DNA of 64,000 bases from Candidatus Peregrinibacteria bacterium. Lineage in GTDB: Bacteria > Patescibacteriota > Gracilibacteria > UBA1369 > PNNO01. Location of the stretch: positions 105,611 to 169,610 of the forward strand of contig JAFGJT010000017.1 in the NCBI GenBank assembly GCA_016928915.1, read 5' to 3'. How positions within the stretch are numbered: the stretch's first letter is position 1; each line of letters begins with the position of its first letter. The translations under genes were made by a program, and so were the position numbers. This document shows, piece after piece, positions 1 through 9,440 of this stretch. A model generated the notes under the pieces. That model was not told the DNA's origin, ran no database searches, and was given only the letters and a program-made list of their open reading frames with translations.

Positions 1-387
1 TGAGCCGTCGCCGGCATCCGTTTCCGCATCTCCGGCATCGGGGTCGGGCTGGCTGTCTCCTGCGTCTATGCTTCCGTCATTAATTGGTCTGTCGGATTCG
101 ACTTTTGCATCTGTTGTAGGTGCAAGTCCGCTTGCGTCAAATACGCATCCTTTTAGACCCGGAGCTGCTGCAACCAGCGTTGCCGCCGCTAAGGGGCCCG
201 ATGCGCGTTTTGCCAAACGTCCAACGCCGTATGAGGCGTCCATTATTTTTTTCGCGGCTGTGTTTATGCCGTTTCGTACAGCATTAACAGCCTTTGTAAT
301 CCAGCTTTCTTTTGCTTCAGGCTTTACAACCGTATATTCGGCGTAATCCTGGTTTTCAGGTAAATTTTTTGACATATTATGTGACAT
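1..387 (-). CDS. Partial Asp/Gly-rich protein, possibly exported
   Basis: An open frame runs from an ATG at 387 (a second in-frame ATG is at 375) off the left edge of the window, so the C-terminus is missing. About the first 60 residues are basic and polar. They are followed by an Ala-rich hydrophobic stretch ending LKGC, which resembles a lipobox but sits unusually far from the N-terminus. After that comes an Asp-rich low-complexity region with DAG-type repeats. Such tails are common linkers in surface proteins, which suggests, but does not prove, an exported or membrane-anchored product. No domain is recognised. A good promoter lies about 60 bp upstream. The opposite-strand frame over the same bases looks like a shadow. 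Confidence 0.6.
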   Translation of the reverse strand, partial: MSHNMSKNLPENQDYAEYTVVKPEAKESWITKAVNAVRNGINTAAKKIMDASYGVGRLAKRASGPLAAATLVAAAPGLKGCVFDASGLAPTTDAKVESDRPINDGSIDAGDSQPDPDAGDAETDAGDGS

Positions 388-448
388 AATGAGGTGAGAT
401 TAATTAAATATAATTTATAAATTGTAGAAAATCCTTTCGCGAGTAGTT

Positions 449-476
449 ATAATAACAAAAAATAAAAAATTGTCAA
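449..476 (-). promoter_or_regulatory. Sigma70-like promoter for the partial Asp-rich gene
   Basis: On the minus strand TTGACA (471-476) is followed after 16 bases by TATTAT (449-454). The gene start is at 387, giving a leader of about 55 nt. Confidence 0.5.
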
Positions 477-661
477 GCCTTTATTGCCGTATGATGATAA
501 ACATGTGGAGCAGCCATACGGATCCATATTATAAAACTATTTTATACCGGCTTTATTACAAAGTTGGAAATATAAATAAGAAGAATATTTTAAGAAAACT
601 TCAGGAATTTTAAAGATTTTTTTTAAATTTATATGCTATGTTGGTTTTGCTCCCGCTATAG

Positions 662-690
662 TTGCATTATTCAAATATTTCATATATACT
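662..690 (+). promoter_or_regulatory. Promoter of the toxin-antitoxin pair
   Basis: TTGCAT (662-667), 17 bases, TATACT (685-690). Transcription would begin near 697, about 23 nt before the antitoxin start. The 332 bp between 388 and 719 holds this promoter and the opposing one at 449-476. I see nothing else in it. Confidence 0.5.
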
Positions 691-719
691 TATAGTAAGA
701 AAATAAGTAAATAAGAAAT

Positions 720-950
720 ATGAACAAAATTTTAAAAGCAACATCTCGCGGACAGATTACTTTACCTAAAACCTGGAGAGATAAAATGAATACATCAAAT
801 TTTATTGCAACAATCGAGGAAAACAGAATTATAATCCAGCCTCTATATGAAAAAAAATCACTTGAGGATATTATTGAGGATTCTTGGAATGAATACAAAA
901 ACGGCAAAGTGATCTCTCATGAAGAAATGATAAAAAAATATGGATTATAA
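720..950 (+). CDS. AbrB/MazE-type antitoxin
   Basis: A 76-residue protein. Its N-terminal half carries the swapped-hairpin AbrB/SpoVT signature (KATSRGQITLPKTWRDKM), which binds DNA in this family. The C-terminal half is acidic, as expected for the segment that neutralises a toxin. The toxin gene begins 11 bp before this one ends, so the two are probably translationally coupled. By family precedent the antitoxin would repress the pair's own promoter, alone and with the toxin. The pairing of an AbrB-fold antitoxin with a RelE-fold toxin is clear from the layout. The toxin's target cannot be read from sequence. Confidence 0.85.
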   Translation: MNKILKATSRGQITLPKTWRDKMNTSNFIATIEENRIIIQPLYEKKSLEDIIEDSWNEYKNGKVISHEEMIKKYGL

Positions 951-1212
951 GATTACCTATACCAATTCAGCAGATAATGATCTTGCGAAGCTGGAGAAAG
1001 ATTTAGCTAAAAGGATAATAACCAAGCTGAATTTTTTTCTGCAATCTAAAAACCCTTTAGAATATGCCAAAAAGCTAAAAGGGCTTAAATTAGATACTTA
1101 TAGATACAGGATTGGTGATTACAGGGTAATTTTTCGTTTAAATAAGGAAAACAATACAATCGTAATACTTGTAATTTTAAGAATTCTACACAGAAAAAGC
1201 GTCTATAATTAA
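940..1212 (+). CDS. RelE/ParE-family toxin
   Basis: A 90-residue basic protein with the RelE/ParE fold pattern: an N-terminal YTNSADNDLAKLEKDLAKRI helix region, then LKGLKLDTYRYRIGDYRVIFRL and the C-terminal ILRILHRKSVY. The R-Y-R-I-G-D-Y-R-V-I-F core is typical of RelE mRNA interferases and their relatives. It overlaps the antitoxin gene by 11 bp. Its last 4 bp overlap the convergent ahcY stop. It is probably a ribosome-dependent mRNA endonuclease, but a ParE-like gyrase poison cannot be excluded. Confidence 0.85.
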   Translation: MDYKITYTNSADNDLAKLEKDLAKRIITKLNFFLQSKNPLEYAKKLKGLKLDTYRYRIGDYRVIFRLNKENNTIVILVILRILHRKSVYN

Positions 1213-2483
1213 TTTGTTCCTTCTTTCCACTCTTTTAAATACCTAACCTGCTCGGGAGTCAGTTTATCTATTTTTACACCCATAACCCCTAATTGCAGAG
1301 ATGCGATTTTTTGATCGATTTCCTCGGGGAGATAATGCACGCCGGGTTTTAAGGGATTTTTTCCCTTTACCCCATTATGTTGTACTAAATACTCGCACGC
1401 CAGAGCCTGCCCGCAGAAGCTCATGCTCATAACCTCGCTGGGGTGCCCTTCGGCCGCGCTCAAATTAACCAAACGGCCGTCGGCGAGTACATACACTTCT
1501 TTTCCGTGCGCACTGCCCCGTTTTCCAAACGTATAACGCGTCATAAACGGTCTTATTTGTTTTTTTTGCGTGGCGGCCTTTTTTATGCCCGCAACATCTA
1601 TTTCTATGTCAAAATGACCTGAATTTGCAAGTATTGCTCCGTTTTTCATTGTATGCACATGTTCAACGCGTATTACATGTTTGTTTCCGGTAACAGTAAT
1701 AAAAATATCACCTTTTGGGGCCGCATCTTTCATAGGCATCACCCTAAAACCATCCATTTGCGCCTGAAGAGCGGGAAACGCATCAACCTCAGTTACTATT
1801 ACATTGGCCCCCATGCCTTTTGCGCGCATCGCACAGCCTTTTCCGCAGTCGCCGTAGCCGGCAATAACAACTGTTTTGCCCGCAAATAAAACATTGGTGG
1901 CGCGTATAATTCCGTTAATGGTGGACTGGCCGGTGCCGTAGTAATTATCCATCAAATGCTTGGTTTTATTATCATTTACAGCAATTATCGGATATTTTAA
2001 TGCACGGTCGCGCTCCATTGCACGCAGCCTGATTATGCCTGTTGTTGTTTCTTCGCATCCGCCTATTATTTCGCGCAGCAGGGTTGGTCGTTTTAAATGT
2101 ATCTGTGTAACAAGATCGCACCCGTCATCAATTGTAATATTGGGCTTTATATCAAGAACCTTGTTTAAAAATGAATAATACTCGCGTCCGGTTTCGCCCT
2201 TGTAGCCATAAGCGGCAATGCCGTCGGCTTTTAACGCTTCGGCCACGTCGTCTTGTGTTGAAAGGGGATTGCATGAAGTTATTGCAACATTGGCGCCGCC
2301 GGCAATAAATGTGCGCACCAGCGCCGCGGTTTCTTTGGTGATATGCAGGGCCATTGCTATTTTAAGGCCTTTGAAAGGTTTTAGGCGTGCAAAGTTTTCG
2401 CGCAGTTTCATAAGCGCCCCCATGTTTTTTTCGGCCAGCTCAATATTGTTTCTGCCCTGAAGGGCTAAATTTTTTTTATTCAT
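1209..2483 (-). CDS. ahcY: Adenosylhomocysteinase
   Basis: A cytoplasmic, NAD-dependent enzyme that hydrolyses S-adenosylhomocysteine to adenosine and homocysteine, relieving product inhibition of methyltransferases. The NAD-binding GYGDCGKG, the DNYYGTGQS segment and a C-terminal NLSAAEGHPSEVM region are all visible. The frame stays open to 2576, but the extra 31 residues lie over the metK 3' end and do not look like this family. ATG 2483 gives a usual-sized 424-residue enzyme starting 10 bp after the metK stop. The two genes form a SAM-cycle operon. The 3' end overlaps the convergent toxin gene by 4 bp. Confidence 0.95.
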   Translation of the reverse strand: MNKKNLALQGRNNIELAEKNMGALMKLRENFARLKPFKGLKIAMALHITKETAALVRTFIAGGANVAITSCNPLSTQDDVAEALKADGIAAYGYKGETGREYYSFLNKVLDIKPNITIDDGCDLVTQIHLKRPTLLREIIGGCEETTTGIIRLRAMERDRALKYPIIAVNDNKTKHLMDNYYGTGQSTINGIIRATNVLFAGKTVVIAGYGDCGKGCAMRAKGMGANVIVTEVDAFPALQAQMDGFRVMPMKDAAPKGDIFITVTGNKHVIRVEHVHTMKNGAILANSGHFDIEIDVAGIKKAATQKKQIRPFMTRYTFGKRGSAHGKEVYVLADGRLVNLSAAEGHPSEVMSMSFCGQALACEYLVQHNGVKGKNPLKPGVHYLPEEIDQKIASLQLGVMGVKIDKLTPEQVRYLKEWKEGTN

Positions 2484-2493
2484 GGAATGTTGA

Positions 2494-3660
2494 TTATTTT
2501 TTTGTTGAAGCCATTTTTTTAAGAGCTTCCGCTTTGTCGGTTCTTTCCCAGTAAAAATCCTCATCTTCCCTGCCAAAATGGCCGTAACATGCGGTTTTGC
2601 GGTAAATGGGCCGCAATAAATTCAGCCAGCTTATTATTCCCGCAGGTGATAAATTGAATGTTTCCCAAACCAGTTCCTCGATTTTTCCCTCGGGTATTTT
2701 TTCGGTTCCGAAAGCGCTTACCTTTAAAGACAACGGATGATTGATTCCTATTGCGTACGAAAGCTGGATTTCACACTTTTTTGCCAGGCCGGCTGCAACA
2801 ATGTTTTTTGCGATATACCTCGCCATGTATGTTGCGCTTCTGTCCACTTTTGTCGGATCCTTGCCCGAAAAACATCCTCCGCCGTGAGAAGCCGAACCCC
2901 CGTATGTATCGACAATTATTTTTCTGCCGGTAAGACCGGTGTCTCCCATTGGCCCTCCTATTACAAAAACCCCCGTTGGATTAATATAATATTTGGTTTT
3001 TTCATCAACCAGTTTTCCGCAAACAGGTTTTATTACATGCGTTTTTATATCTTTTACTATTTTTTTATGATCGGCTTCGGGATTATGCTGGGCCGAAACA
3101 ACAATTTGGTCAACGCGCACGGGCTTATTGTTGCGGTATTCAATTGTCACCTGTGTTTTTCCGTCCGGTCTTAAATAGGGAATAATTTTTTTCTTGCGCA
3201 CTTCAGAAAGACGCATGGCGAGTTTGTGCGCCAGTGAAATCGGCAGGGGCATAAGCTCTTTGGTTTCATCGCAGGCAAAACCTATCATGATTCCCTGATC
3301 ACCCGCCCCCAAATTTTTGCTTATCATTCGTTTTTTTCCGACACCGACCGCGATATCCGGGCTCTGCTCGTGAATTGAAGTAATCACCGAGCATGTCTCG
3401 CAGTCAAATCCGTATTTTGCCCTTGTGTAGCCTATTTCTTTAACGACTTTTCTTGCAATCACCGGGATGTCAACATAACAATCGGTTGTGATTTCGCCCG
3501 CAATAAAAACAAGTCCCGTTGTTACAAGCGTTTCGCACGCAACGCGGGCATAAGGATCATCCTTGATAATCGCATCCAGAATCGCATCCGAAATTTGGTC
3601 CGCCATTTTATCAGGATGGCCTTCGGTAACCGATTCGGAAGTAAAAAAATGTTTATTCAT
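2494..3660 (-). CDS. metK: S-adenosylmethionine synthetase
   Basis: Makes S-adenosylmethionine from methionine and ATP. The 388-residue product from ATG 3660 begins [20 protein letters not shown], the standard MetK start with the GHPDK motif. The open frame reaches 3768, but that extension is not MetK-like. [10 protein letters not shown] and the Gly-rich [19 protein letters not shown] loop are present. It is transcribed ahead of ahcY. No SAM riboswitch is visible, and the 80 bp between this gene and the divergent glycosyltransferase is too short for one. Confidence 0.95.
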   Translation of the reverse strand: MNKHFFTSESVTEGHPDKMADQISDAILDAIIKDDPYARVACETLVTTGLVFIAGEITTDCYVDIPVIARKVVKEIGYTRAKYGFDCETCSVITSIHEQSPDIAVGVGKKRMISKNLGAGDQGIMIGFACDETKELMPLPISLAHKLAMRLSEVRKKKIIPYLRPDGKTQVTIEYRNNKPVRVDQIVVSAQHNPEADHKKIVKDIKTHVIKPVCGKLVDEKTKYYINPTGVFVIGGPMGDTGLTGRKIIVDTYGGSASHGGGCFSGKDPTKVDRSATYMARYIAKNIVAAGLAKKCEIQLSYAIGINHPLSLKVSAFGTEKIPEGKIEELVWETFNLSPAGIISWLNLLRPIYRKTACYGHFGREDEDFYWERTDKAEALKKMASTKK

Positions 3661-3672
3661 AATATTGTAGAT

Positions 3673-3701
3673 TTTGTACGTAAACGCAAAAAGTTTATCA
3701 A
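3673..3701 (-). promoter_or_regulatory. Promoter of metK-ahcY, near-leaderless
   Basis: On the minus strand TTGATA (3696-3701), 17 bases, TACAAA (3673-3678). The expected transcription start at about 3666 would leave only some 5 nt before the metK ATG. Confidence 0.4.
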
Positions 3702-3740
3702 AGAGTTCAAGCAAAATCCAGTTTATGTTAGACTTGTGGC

Positions 3741-4766
3741 ATGAGCATAAAAGTTCCCGAAATTTCAATAGTAATCGTAGGCTTTAAATCAAAGCAGTAT
3801 CTTGATTCATGCCTTACCTCGATAAAGAGGCAGTCAATTTACAATCCCCATACCGTTGAGGTTCTATATATTGATAACGGTTCTTTTGACGGAAGCGTCC
3901 CGATTATTCAAAGGCTTTATCCATGGGTGAGTACTGTAAGAAATATGAAAAATATCGGCTACCCCGCGGCTTTGAATATAGGAGTTCATTACTCATCCGG
4001 AGATTATATCCTTGTTATGAATGCCGATGTTGTTTTGGAAAAAAATTATCTGGAAAACGCGCTTAAAAAAATGAAACAGGATAATCATATAGCGGCGATA
4101 GCCTGTAAAATTTATCAGTATGATTTTACAGCTTCAGCCAAGACCTCGGTTTTTGAAACGGTCGGCATACACGCAATGTGCGACAGAGAAATGCTTTCAG
4201 CGCGCGGGGCAAATGATTTCGGCCAGCTGGACAAACAGGAGGATATTTACAGCGTAAGGGATATATGCGCTTTTTACCGCAAGAGTTCGCTTTTGGACGT
4301 GAAAATCGGAGATGAGTATTTTGATGAAGATTTCTTTTTATACTGGGAGGATCTTGATTTGTGCTGGCGTCTGCATCTTTTTGGGTGGCGCGTTATTTAC
4401 TCTCCGAGCCTTGTTTCATACCACGCCGCTGAAACAAAAAATGTGCCGCTGATTTTAAAAATCAAGGAGCGCGAGAGGGATTATTTTAAAAGAAATGAAC
4501 GGTTAATGATAATAAAAAATGAATTCTGCAGAAATTGCATTGGAGATTTTTTTAATGTTTTTAAAAGGCTTTTGCGCCCAAAGGGGTTTATGGAATTTAT
4601 GCGTTTATTGCCATCAATGCTAAAAAAAAGATGGTATATTATGCGCCACAAAAGGGCTTCGGCAGCTGAAATGAAAAAGTGGTTCATAAGTTCAAAAAGC
4701 AAAAAATATTTAACATATAAAGCAAAACATCTGGAAACGTATGCGCAATTTCCTCCGACTAATTAG
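3741..4766 (+). CDS. GT2-family glycosyltransferase
   Basis: A 341-residue GT-A-fold enzyme of the rhamnosyltransferase-like GT2 group, acting at the cytoplasmic face of the membrane on a lipid-linked glycan. The sequence shows the N-terminal [18 protein letters not shown] strand-helix, IDNGSFDGS, a nucleotide-sugar and metal motif of the form MNADV, and the acceptor-site EDLDLCWR. The C-terminal ~80 residues are basic. Its end overlaps the downstream sugar-transferase gene by 26 bp. With the next two genes it forms a surface polysaccharide cluster. The sugar donor cannot be deduced. Confidence 0.88.
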   Translation: MSIKVPEISIVIVGFKSKQYLDSCLTSIKRQSIYNPHTVEVLYIDNGSFDGSVPIIQRLYPWVSTVRNMKNIGYPAALNIGVHYSSGDYILVMNADVVLEKNYLENALKKMKQDNHIAAIACKIYQYDFTASAKTSVFETVGIHAMCDREMLSARGANDFGQLDKQEDIYSVRDICAFYRKSSLLDVKIGDEYFDEDFFLYWEDLDLCWRLHLFGWRVIYSPSLVSYHAAETKNVPLILKIKERERDYFKRNERLMIIKNEFCRNCIGDFFNVFKRLLRPKGFMEFMRLLPSMLKKRWYIMRHKRASAAEMKKWFISSKSKKYLTYKAKHLETYAQFPPTN

Positions 4767-6117
4767 CCAGAAAAAAATAGCCGTTTTAACTCTTGTCCTT
4801 TCAGATCTCTGTGCTTTTTTTGTAAGTTTTTCAGCCGCTTATTCTTTAAGAAATTTTTTTGGCGAGTCCATACAGCCGTTTGATGTTTATCTGCAGGCTT
4901 TTTTTGCCGCCTTTGTTTTGTTGATACTTGTATTTTATTTTTTCGGACTTTATGAACAAAAAATACGCATCGAGGGCACAAGTGAGATTTTTGCCATTAT
5001 CAAAGGAGTTTTAATGGCTGCTGTTGTTTTTATGGCTGCATCTTTTATGTATAAATATGACTATTCAAGGGGCTTTGTGATTGCTCTAATATTCACTTCT
5101 CTTGTTTTTATTAATGTCGGCAGGCTCGCGGTGCGCATGTTTAACAGGTGGCTTGTTAAAAAGGGGCTTGGCATTACCAATGTGCTCATAATCGGAGCCG
5201 GAAAACCGGGTAGAAAGCTTGCCGCTGAAATAAAAAGATATAACAATTTCGGATACAGGATAGTTGGTTTTTTAGATGATTCGGTTGTAAAAGAAAAATC
5301 CGTTTATCCGATACTGGGAAAAATTGATACAATGAACAGAATTATAAACGAAAAAAATATAAGCATGGTTTTTATTTCGGATCCAAACATGCCGCATGAA
5401 AGAATGCTTTCGTTGATTTCGGGCTGCGAGAATACAAATATAAAATTCAAACTTGTTTCCAATCTATATGAAATATTAACCGGAAGTATTGATATAAGCG
5501 AAATAGAAGGCATTCCCTCAATTGATCTCGGAACCGGGAAAAAGCATTTAATCTACAAGTTTTTTAAGCGATTTTTGGATGTTGTTTTTGCGGTTTTCGG
5601 GGTCGTTTTATTCAGCTGGCTGTTTTTGTTAATGGGGTTTTTAATACGCGTTGATTCAAAAGGCAGAGCTTTCTTTAAACAAAAAAGAGTCGGTTTAAAC
5701 GGCAGAATTTTTAATATGTACAAATTCAGAACCATGCATGCCGACACGAACATGTACGAAGAAGCACCCAGAAAAGCGGATGATAGAAGGATTACGCGCA
5801 TGGGCGGATTTCTGCGCAAAACCAGCCTTGATGAACTGCCACAGCTAATTAATATATTAAAGGGTGAAATGTCTTTTGTTGGGCCGCGGCCCGAAATGCC
5901 GTTTATTGTTGAAAAATATACAGAGTGGCAGAAAACAAGATTACAGGTTAAACCGGGTCTTACGGGACTATGGCAGATACTGGGCCGAAAAGATTTGCCG
6001 CTTCACGAGAATCTTGAATATGATTTTTATTATATTCAGAACCAATCGCTTTTACTGGACGTGGTTATTATGATAAAAACTGTATGGGCGGTAATAACCG
6101 GGAAAGGCGCGTTTTAA
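4741..6117 (+). CDS. Polyprenyl-phosphate sugar-1-phosphate transferase
   Basis: Starts a lipid-linked glycan by moving a sugar-1-phosphate from a nucleotide sugar onto undecaprenyl phosphate. The 458-residue protein has four N-terminal membrane segments (about residues 15-110). A Rossmann-like CoA-binding domain follows ([14 protein letters not shown]). The C-terminal catalytic domain contains the family marks [10 protein letters not shown], a reentrant helix, [14 protein letters not shown] and FVGPRPE. The order and length fit the WcaJ/WbaP-like family. The start lies inside the 3' end of the GT2 gene, so translation is probably coupled. Confidence 0.92.
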   Translation: MRNFLRLISQKKIAVLTLVLSDLCAFFVSFSAAYSLRNFFGESIQPFDVYLQAFFAAFVLLILVFYFFGLYEQKIRIEGTSEIFAIIKGVLMAAVVFMAASFMYKYDYSRGFVIALIFTSLVFINVGRLAVRMFNRWLVKKGLGITNVLIIGAGKPGRKLAAEIKRYNNFGYRIVGFLDDSVVKEKSVYPILGKIDTMNRIINEKNISMVFISDPNMPHERMLSLISGCENTNIKFKLVSNLYEILTGSIDISEIEGIPSIDLGTGKKHLIYKFFKRFLDVVFAVFGVVLFSWLFLLMGFLIRVDSKGRAFFKQKRVGLNGRIFNMYKFRTMHADTNMYEEAPRKADDRRITRMGGFLRKTSLDELPQLINILKGEMSFVGPRPEMPFIVEKYTEWQKTRLQVKPGLTGLWQILGRKDLPLHENLEYDFYYIQNQSLLLDVVIMIKTVWAVITGKGAF

Positions 6118-6193
6118 GGATGCGCGCACATAAGCGCCGCCCGTCTCCCGTGCCCATTCCCCGCATTTTCTTCTTTCTTCAACTATCAAAATC

Positions 6194-8134
6194 ATGTTAA
6201 ATGTACTGACAAAAAAATGTGATACGCAGGCAAACTGGGCCGATAAAACCGCCCAATACCTTGTGTATGTTTCAGTCGTGCTTGTGCCCCTCATTTTTAT
6301 GCCGAATATTAATTCGGTTTTTAGCTTTCCAAAATTATACGTGTTTAGGATTATCACTTTATTGATAATTTTTTTCTGGGGTTTCAGGGGGCTTTTATAT
6401 GGCAATATAAAAATCAAATGGCATCCGTTTTTGTGGTTTTTAATTGCGTATGCCTGTATTTCGCTTATTAATACGGTTTTTACAATTAATTTTTTTACTA
6501 GCTTCTTTGGAGATTACGGATATTTTATGGGGCTGTTAACAGTTTTAAATTTATTGTTCTGGGCTTATATAGTAATGTGCGAAATAAGCACCCCCGAGAA
6601 AATAAAAACTCTTTTAAATTTGTCGGTTGCTGCGGCCTTTTTGGTTGCTGTCTACGGCATATTCCAACATCAGAACTGGATTGTTAATGTTTTTTCATGG
6701 AGCCAGAATCCGGCAGACAGGGTGTTTTCTACAATAGGTCATTCAAATCATACGGCCGCATACCTTGCCATGAACGTTATGATTCTTCTGGGCATGGTTC
6801 GTAATGCGCGGTTCGGCTGGAAAAAGATTTTATTATGGCTTGTGATGATGACCATTATTGCAACTATTCTGTTAACCGCTTCCAGAGGCGGAATTTTTGC
6901 ATTATTCGTGGGATTTGTATGCTGGATTGTTTACGGATTTTCAAAAAAACACTTTATTAAAGAAATCGCAAAATATTTAAAAATTATTCTTGCTGTTGTT
7001 GGTATATTATTTCTGGGCGCAATTGTTTTTCGCGAACAAATTATGAATTCCGAAATAGTTAAAAGGACTTCAGAAACAATTGATTTTGTGTCAAAAGGAA
7101 ATATCCCCGACAGGGTAAGCTGGTGGTACAGCTCTCTTGAAATGATTAAAGATAATCCCGTACTCGGACACGGGCTGTCAACGTTTCGGGATGCGTACAA
7201 CAAGTATCGCAGAACCGATTATAAACTTCCCGATGATCTTCAGGACGGCATTACGCCCGAAGCGGCTCATATGGAATATTTGAATATCATGGCGACACAG
7301 GGCCTTTTGGGCTTTGCAATATATGCGGCAATGATAGCCGCTGTTTTTGTTTATGCCGGAAAATTTATGCAAAATGAAAAAGATGCTTGTAAGCGGGTGG
7401 TCTTGTTTTCGCTGGTTGCCGCATGTGTTGTTTTCTTAACTCAGGTGCTTTTTAGTTTTACGGTAATAGCAACCGGCTTTTTGTTTTTTACTTTTATCGG
7501 GCTTATTTTTTCGGGCAATGTTCTGCCTTCATTTAAACTTACGGGGGCTTTACGCGTTACGGGTGCACTTGCGGCGATACTTATGCTCGGATGCGGTTTG
7601 TTTTATTCCGTAACAACCCTTGCGGCTGAATTTCATTATAAACAGGCGCAGGTTCTTGCATTAAAACGTGATTACATAGCGGCTGTAGAGAGTTATAAAA
7701 AAGCCGTACACATGGTGCCTTATAATTACGAATACATGCAGGAATATGCTGATTTTATTTTTAATCTCGGAATAATGATGCCGGAATCGGCGCAGGGGGA
7801 TTATCTTTATGATGCGATAAATCTGTACGATAAAGCTCTTTTAATAAATTCGAATTTTCCTTCGGCGCACGCAAATAAAGCCCTCGCAGCTTCACGCCTT
7901 GCCGATCTTAATAAAGGCAGTCCGCGGGAATTTGAAAATTATAAAAACATCGCGCTTGAAGAAATGGAAACAGCGGTTCAAACGGGAAAAAACAATCCTC
8001 TTTATCTTTATAAATACGGCAAGATGCTTTTGTTTTTTGATGATAAGGCAGCGGCAGCGGAGCAGTTTGAAAAAGTTCTCAAATTGCGAAATCCGTATAA
8101 AGATACGAATGAATTACTTACGCAAATTTTATGA
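6194..8134 (+). CDS. O-antigen ligase-like membrane protein with C-terminal TPR region
   Basis: A 646-residue Wzy/WaaL-family protein that ligates or polymerises surface polysaccharide outside the membrane. About 12-13 membrane helices span residues 20-480. A large external loop holds the TASRGG arginine region and EAAHMEYLNIMATQGLLG, matching the conserved Wzy_C histidine segment. The last ~150 residues are soluble and look like tetratricopeptide repeats. It follows the sugar-transferase gene by 76 bp and overlaps queG by 4 bp (ATGA). Whether it acts as ligase or polymerase is undecided. CPR cells are generally thought to lack LPS, so the acceptor may be an S-layer or other cell-surface component. 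Confidence 0.85.
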   Translation: MLNVLTKKCDTQANWADKTAQYLVYVSVVLVPLIFMPNINSVFSFPKLYVFRIITLLIIFFWGFRGLLYGNIKIKWHPFLWFLIAYACISLINTVFTINFFTSFFGDYGYFMGLLTVLNLLFWAYIVMCEISTPEKIKTLLNLSVAAAFLVAVYGIFQHQNWIVNVFSWSQNPADRVFSTIGHSNHTAAYLAMNVMILLGMVRNARFGWKKILLWLVMMTIIATILLTASRGGIFALFVGFVCWIVYGFSKKHFIKEIAKYLKIILAVVGILFLGAIVFREQIMNSEIVKRTSETIDFVSKGNIPDRVSWWYSSLEMIKDNPVLGHGLSTFRDAYNKYRRTDYKLPDDLQDGITPEAAHMEYLNIMATQGLLGFAIYAAMIAAVFVYAGKFMQNEKDACKRVVLFSLVAACVVFLTQVLFSFTVIATGFLFFTFIGLIFSGNVLPSFKLTGALRVTGALAAILMLGCGLFYSVTTLAAEFHYKQAQVLALKRDYIAAVESYKKAVHMVPYNYEYMQEYADFIFNLGIMMPESAQGDYLYDAINLYDKALLINSNFPSAHANKALAASRLADLNKGSPREFENYKNIALEEMETAVQTGKNNPLYLYKYGKMLLFFDDKAAAAEQFEKVLKLRNPYKDTNELLTQIL

Positions 8135-9057
8135 ATTTGAGGTCGTATGCTAAAAGTCTTGGCTTTGATATTGTTAGAATATTACCGGCTATAAATTTGA
8201 AACGCGATGGCCGGCATCTTCAAACATGGCTTAAAAAAGGTCTTTCAGCTGATCTTGGCTACATGAAAAATCAGCCGGAGAAAAGATTTACTCCAGCTAT
8301 CAATCTTGCGGGAGCAAAAAGCATTATCTGCCTTGCAATGAATTATTTTCAGCCAATGCCATTAAAAAAAGCTGATGATAAAAACAAAAATTATGGCCGT
8401 GTTGCGCGTTATGCATGGGGCAGGGATTATCATAAAACAATAGAAAAAAAATTAAAAAAACTGCGAAAATTTATTATCGAAAAAACCAATGCGTCTTTAA
8501 AAGATTTTAAGCTTTATTCGGATGCCGGACCTTTTTTGGACCGTGCTTATGCGGCAAAAGCCGGAATTGGTTTTATAGGAAAAAACACAACGCTTATTAC
8601 TAAAGAATACGGTTCCTGGGTGTTTTTGGCGGAAGTAATAACAACTTTAAAACTTGATTACGATAAACAAAATCTTCGGGCTCTATCATGCGGCTCCTGC
8701 AATAAATGTATTCAAGCATGTCCGACAGGGGCTCTTATCGCTCCTTATACCCTGGATACTTCCAAGTGCATTGCATATCAGACCATTGAAAATAAAAAGA
8801 AAATTCCCGCGCATATAAGATCTAAAATGAAAAACAGAATTTTCGGCTGTGATATATGCCAGGAAGTCTGCCCGCACAACATAAGGGCAAAAACAACAAA
8901 AGTAAGCGATTTTTTAAATCACATAACCGGTCCACATCTGGATGCGGCCAAGGTAAAAAAGATGACCGAAGCCGAATTTAATAAAAAATTCGCGGGATCG
9001 CCAATAAAGAGAGCGGGTTACAAAGGCATTATAAGAAACATCAAACATATGCTATAA
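8131..9057 (+). CDS. queG: Epoxyqueuosine reductase
   Basis: Catalyses the last step of queuosine synthesis in tRNA, reducing epoxyqueuosine to queuosine with cobalamin and two [4Fe-4S] clusters. The 308-residue product starts with the usual YAKSLGFDIVRI segment and carries LYSDAGPFLDRAYAAKAGIGF, then CGSCNKCIQACPTGAL and CDICQEVCPHN, the two cluster motifs. Length is at the short end of the family, without a HEAT-repeat tail. No other queuosine gene is recognisable nearby except folE, whose product feeds both folate and deazaguanine pathways. The start overlaps the preceding stop as ATGA. Confidence 0.93.
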   Translation: MNLRSYAKSLGFDIVRILPAINLKRDGRHLQTWLKKGLSADLGYMKNQPEKRFTPAINLAGAKSIICLAMNYFQPMPLKKADDKNKNYGRVARYAWGRDYHKTIEKKLKKLRKFIIEKTNASLKDFKLYSDAGPFLDRAYAAKAGIGFIGKNTTLITKEYGSWVFLAEVITTLKLDYDKQNLRALSCGSCNKCIQACPTGALIAPYTLDTSKCIAYQTIENKKKIPAHIRSKMKNRIFGCDICQEVCPHNIRAKTTKVSDFLNHITGPHLDAAKVKKMTEAEFNKKFAGSPIKRAGYKGIIRNIKHML

Positions 9058-9081
9058 TTTTTCAGGTCTTAATCTCTCTGT

Positions 9082-9432
9082 ATGAAAAAACATTTAAGTT
9101 TATTTGCAAATATTTTATTAATATTAACCGGGCTGTTGGGGCTTCGTACAATTGATCTTTCAGTTTATATTGATAATGCTCTGCTGCAGCCTTTTTATAT
9201 TGTTTTCTTGATTGCGGCTCTTTACGGCCAGATAGTAAGAATCCGTGAAACTCTAAGTTTTCTTACTCCTTTTTTAAATTTAATATTCGGCATAGTGGGT
9301 TTTATTTTTATTTTTCCGTTCAAGAATGACATAGTGGGTTATGTATCGCTTGCCGCCATTATTTTTATAATGATCTGGCCCTTGGTTAAAAAAGTGATAA
9401 ACAGAAAAAAAATCGTTACAATTAAAGTGTAA
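9082..9432 (+). CDS. Small four-helix membrane protein
   Basis: A 116-residue protein, almost wholly hydrophobic, with about four predicted membrane helices and a basic C-terminal tail (KKVINRKKIVTIKV). It lies 24 bp after queG and 8 bp before the radical SAM gene in what looks like a single transcription unit. No family is recognised. Its place immediately before the AmmeMemoRadiSam genes may be chance or may indicate a membrane partner. Confidence 0.7.
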   Translation: MKKHLSLFANILLILTGLLGLRTIDLSVYIDNALLQPFYIVFLIAALYGQIVRIRETLSFLTPFLNLIFGIVGFIFIFPFKNDIVGYVSLAAIIFIMIWPLVKKVINRKKIVTIKV

Positions 9433-9440
9433 ACGGATAC

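Noticed and set aside
68..346. Plus-strand frame of 92 codons at the left edge
   Set aside because: It is antisense to a longer frame with a good upstream promoter and low-complexity protein-like composition. It looks like a shadow.
2484..2576. 31-residue N-terminal extension of adenosylhomocysteinase
   Set aside because: It overlaps the end of metK in another frame and is not family-like. ATG 2483 fits.
3661..3768. 36-residue N-terminal extension of MetK
   Set aside because: It runs over the divergent glycosyltransferase start and precedes the standard MetK N-terminus.
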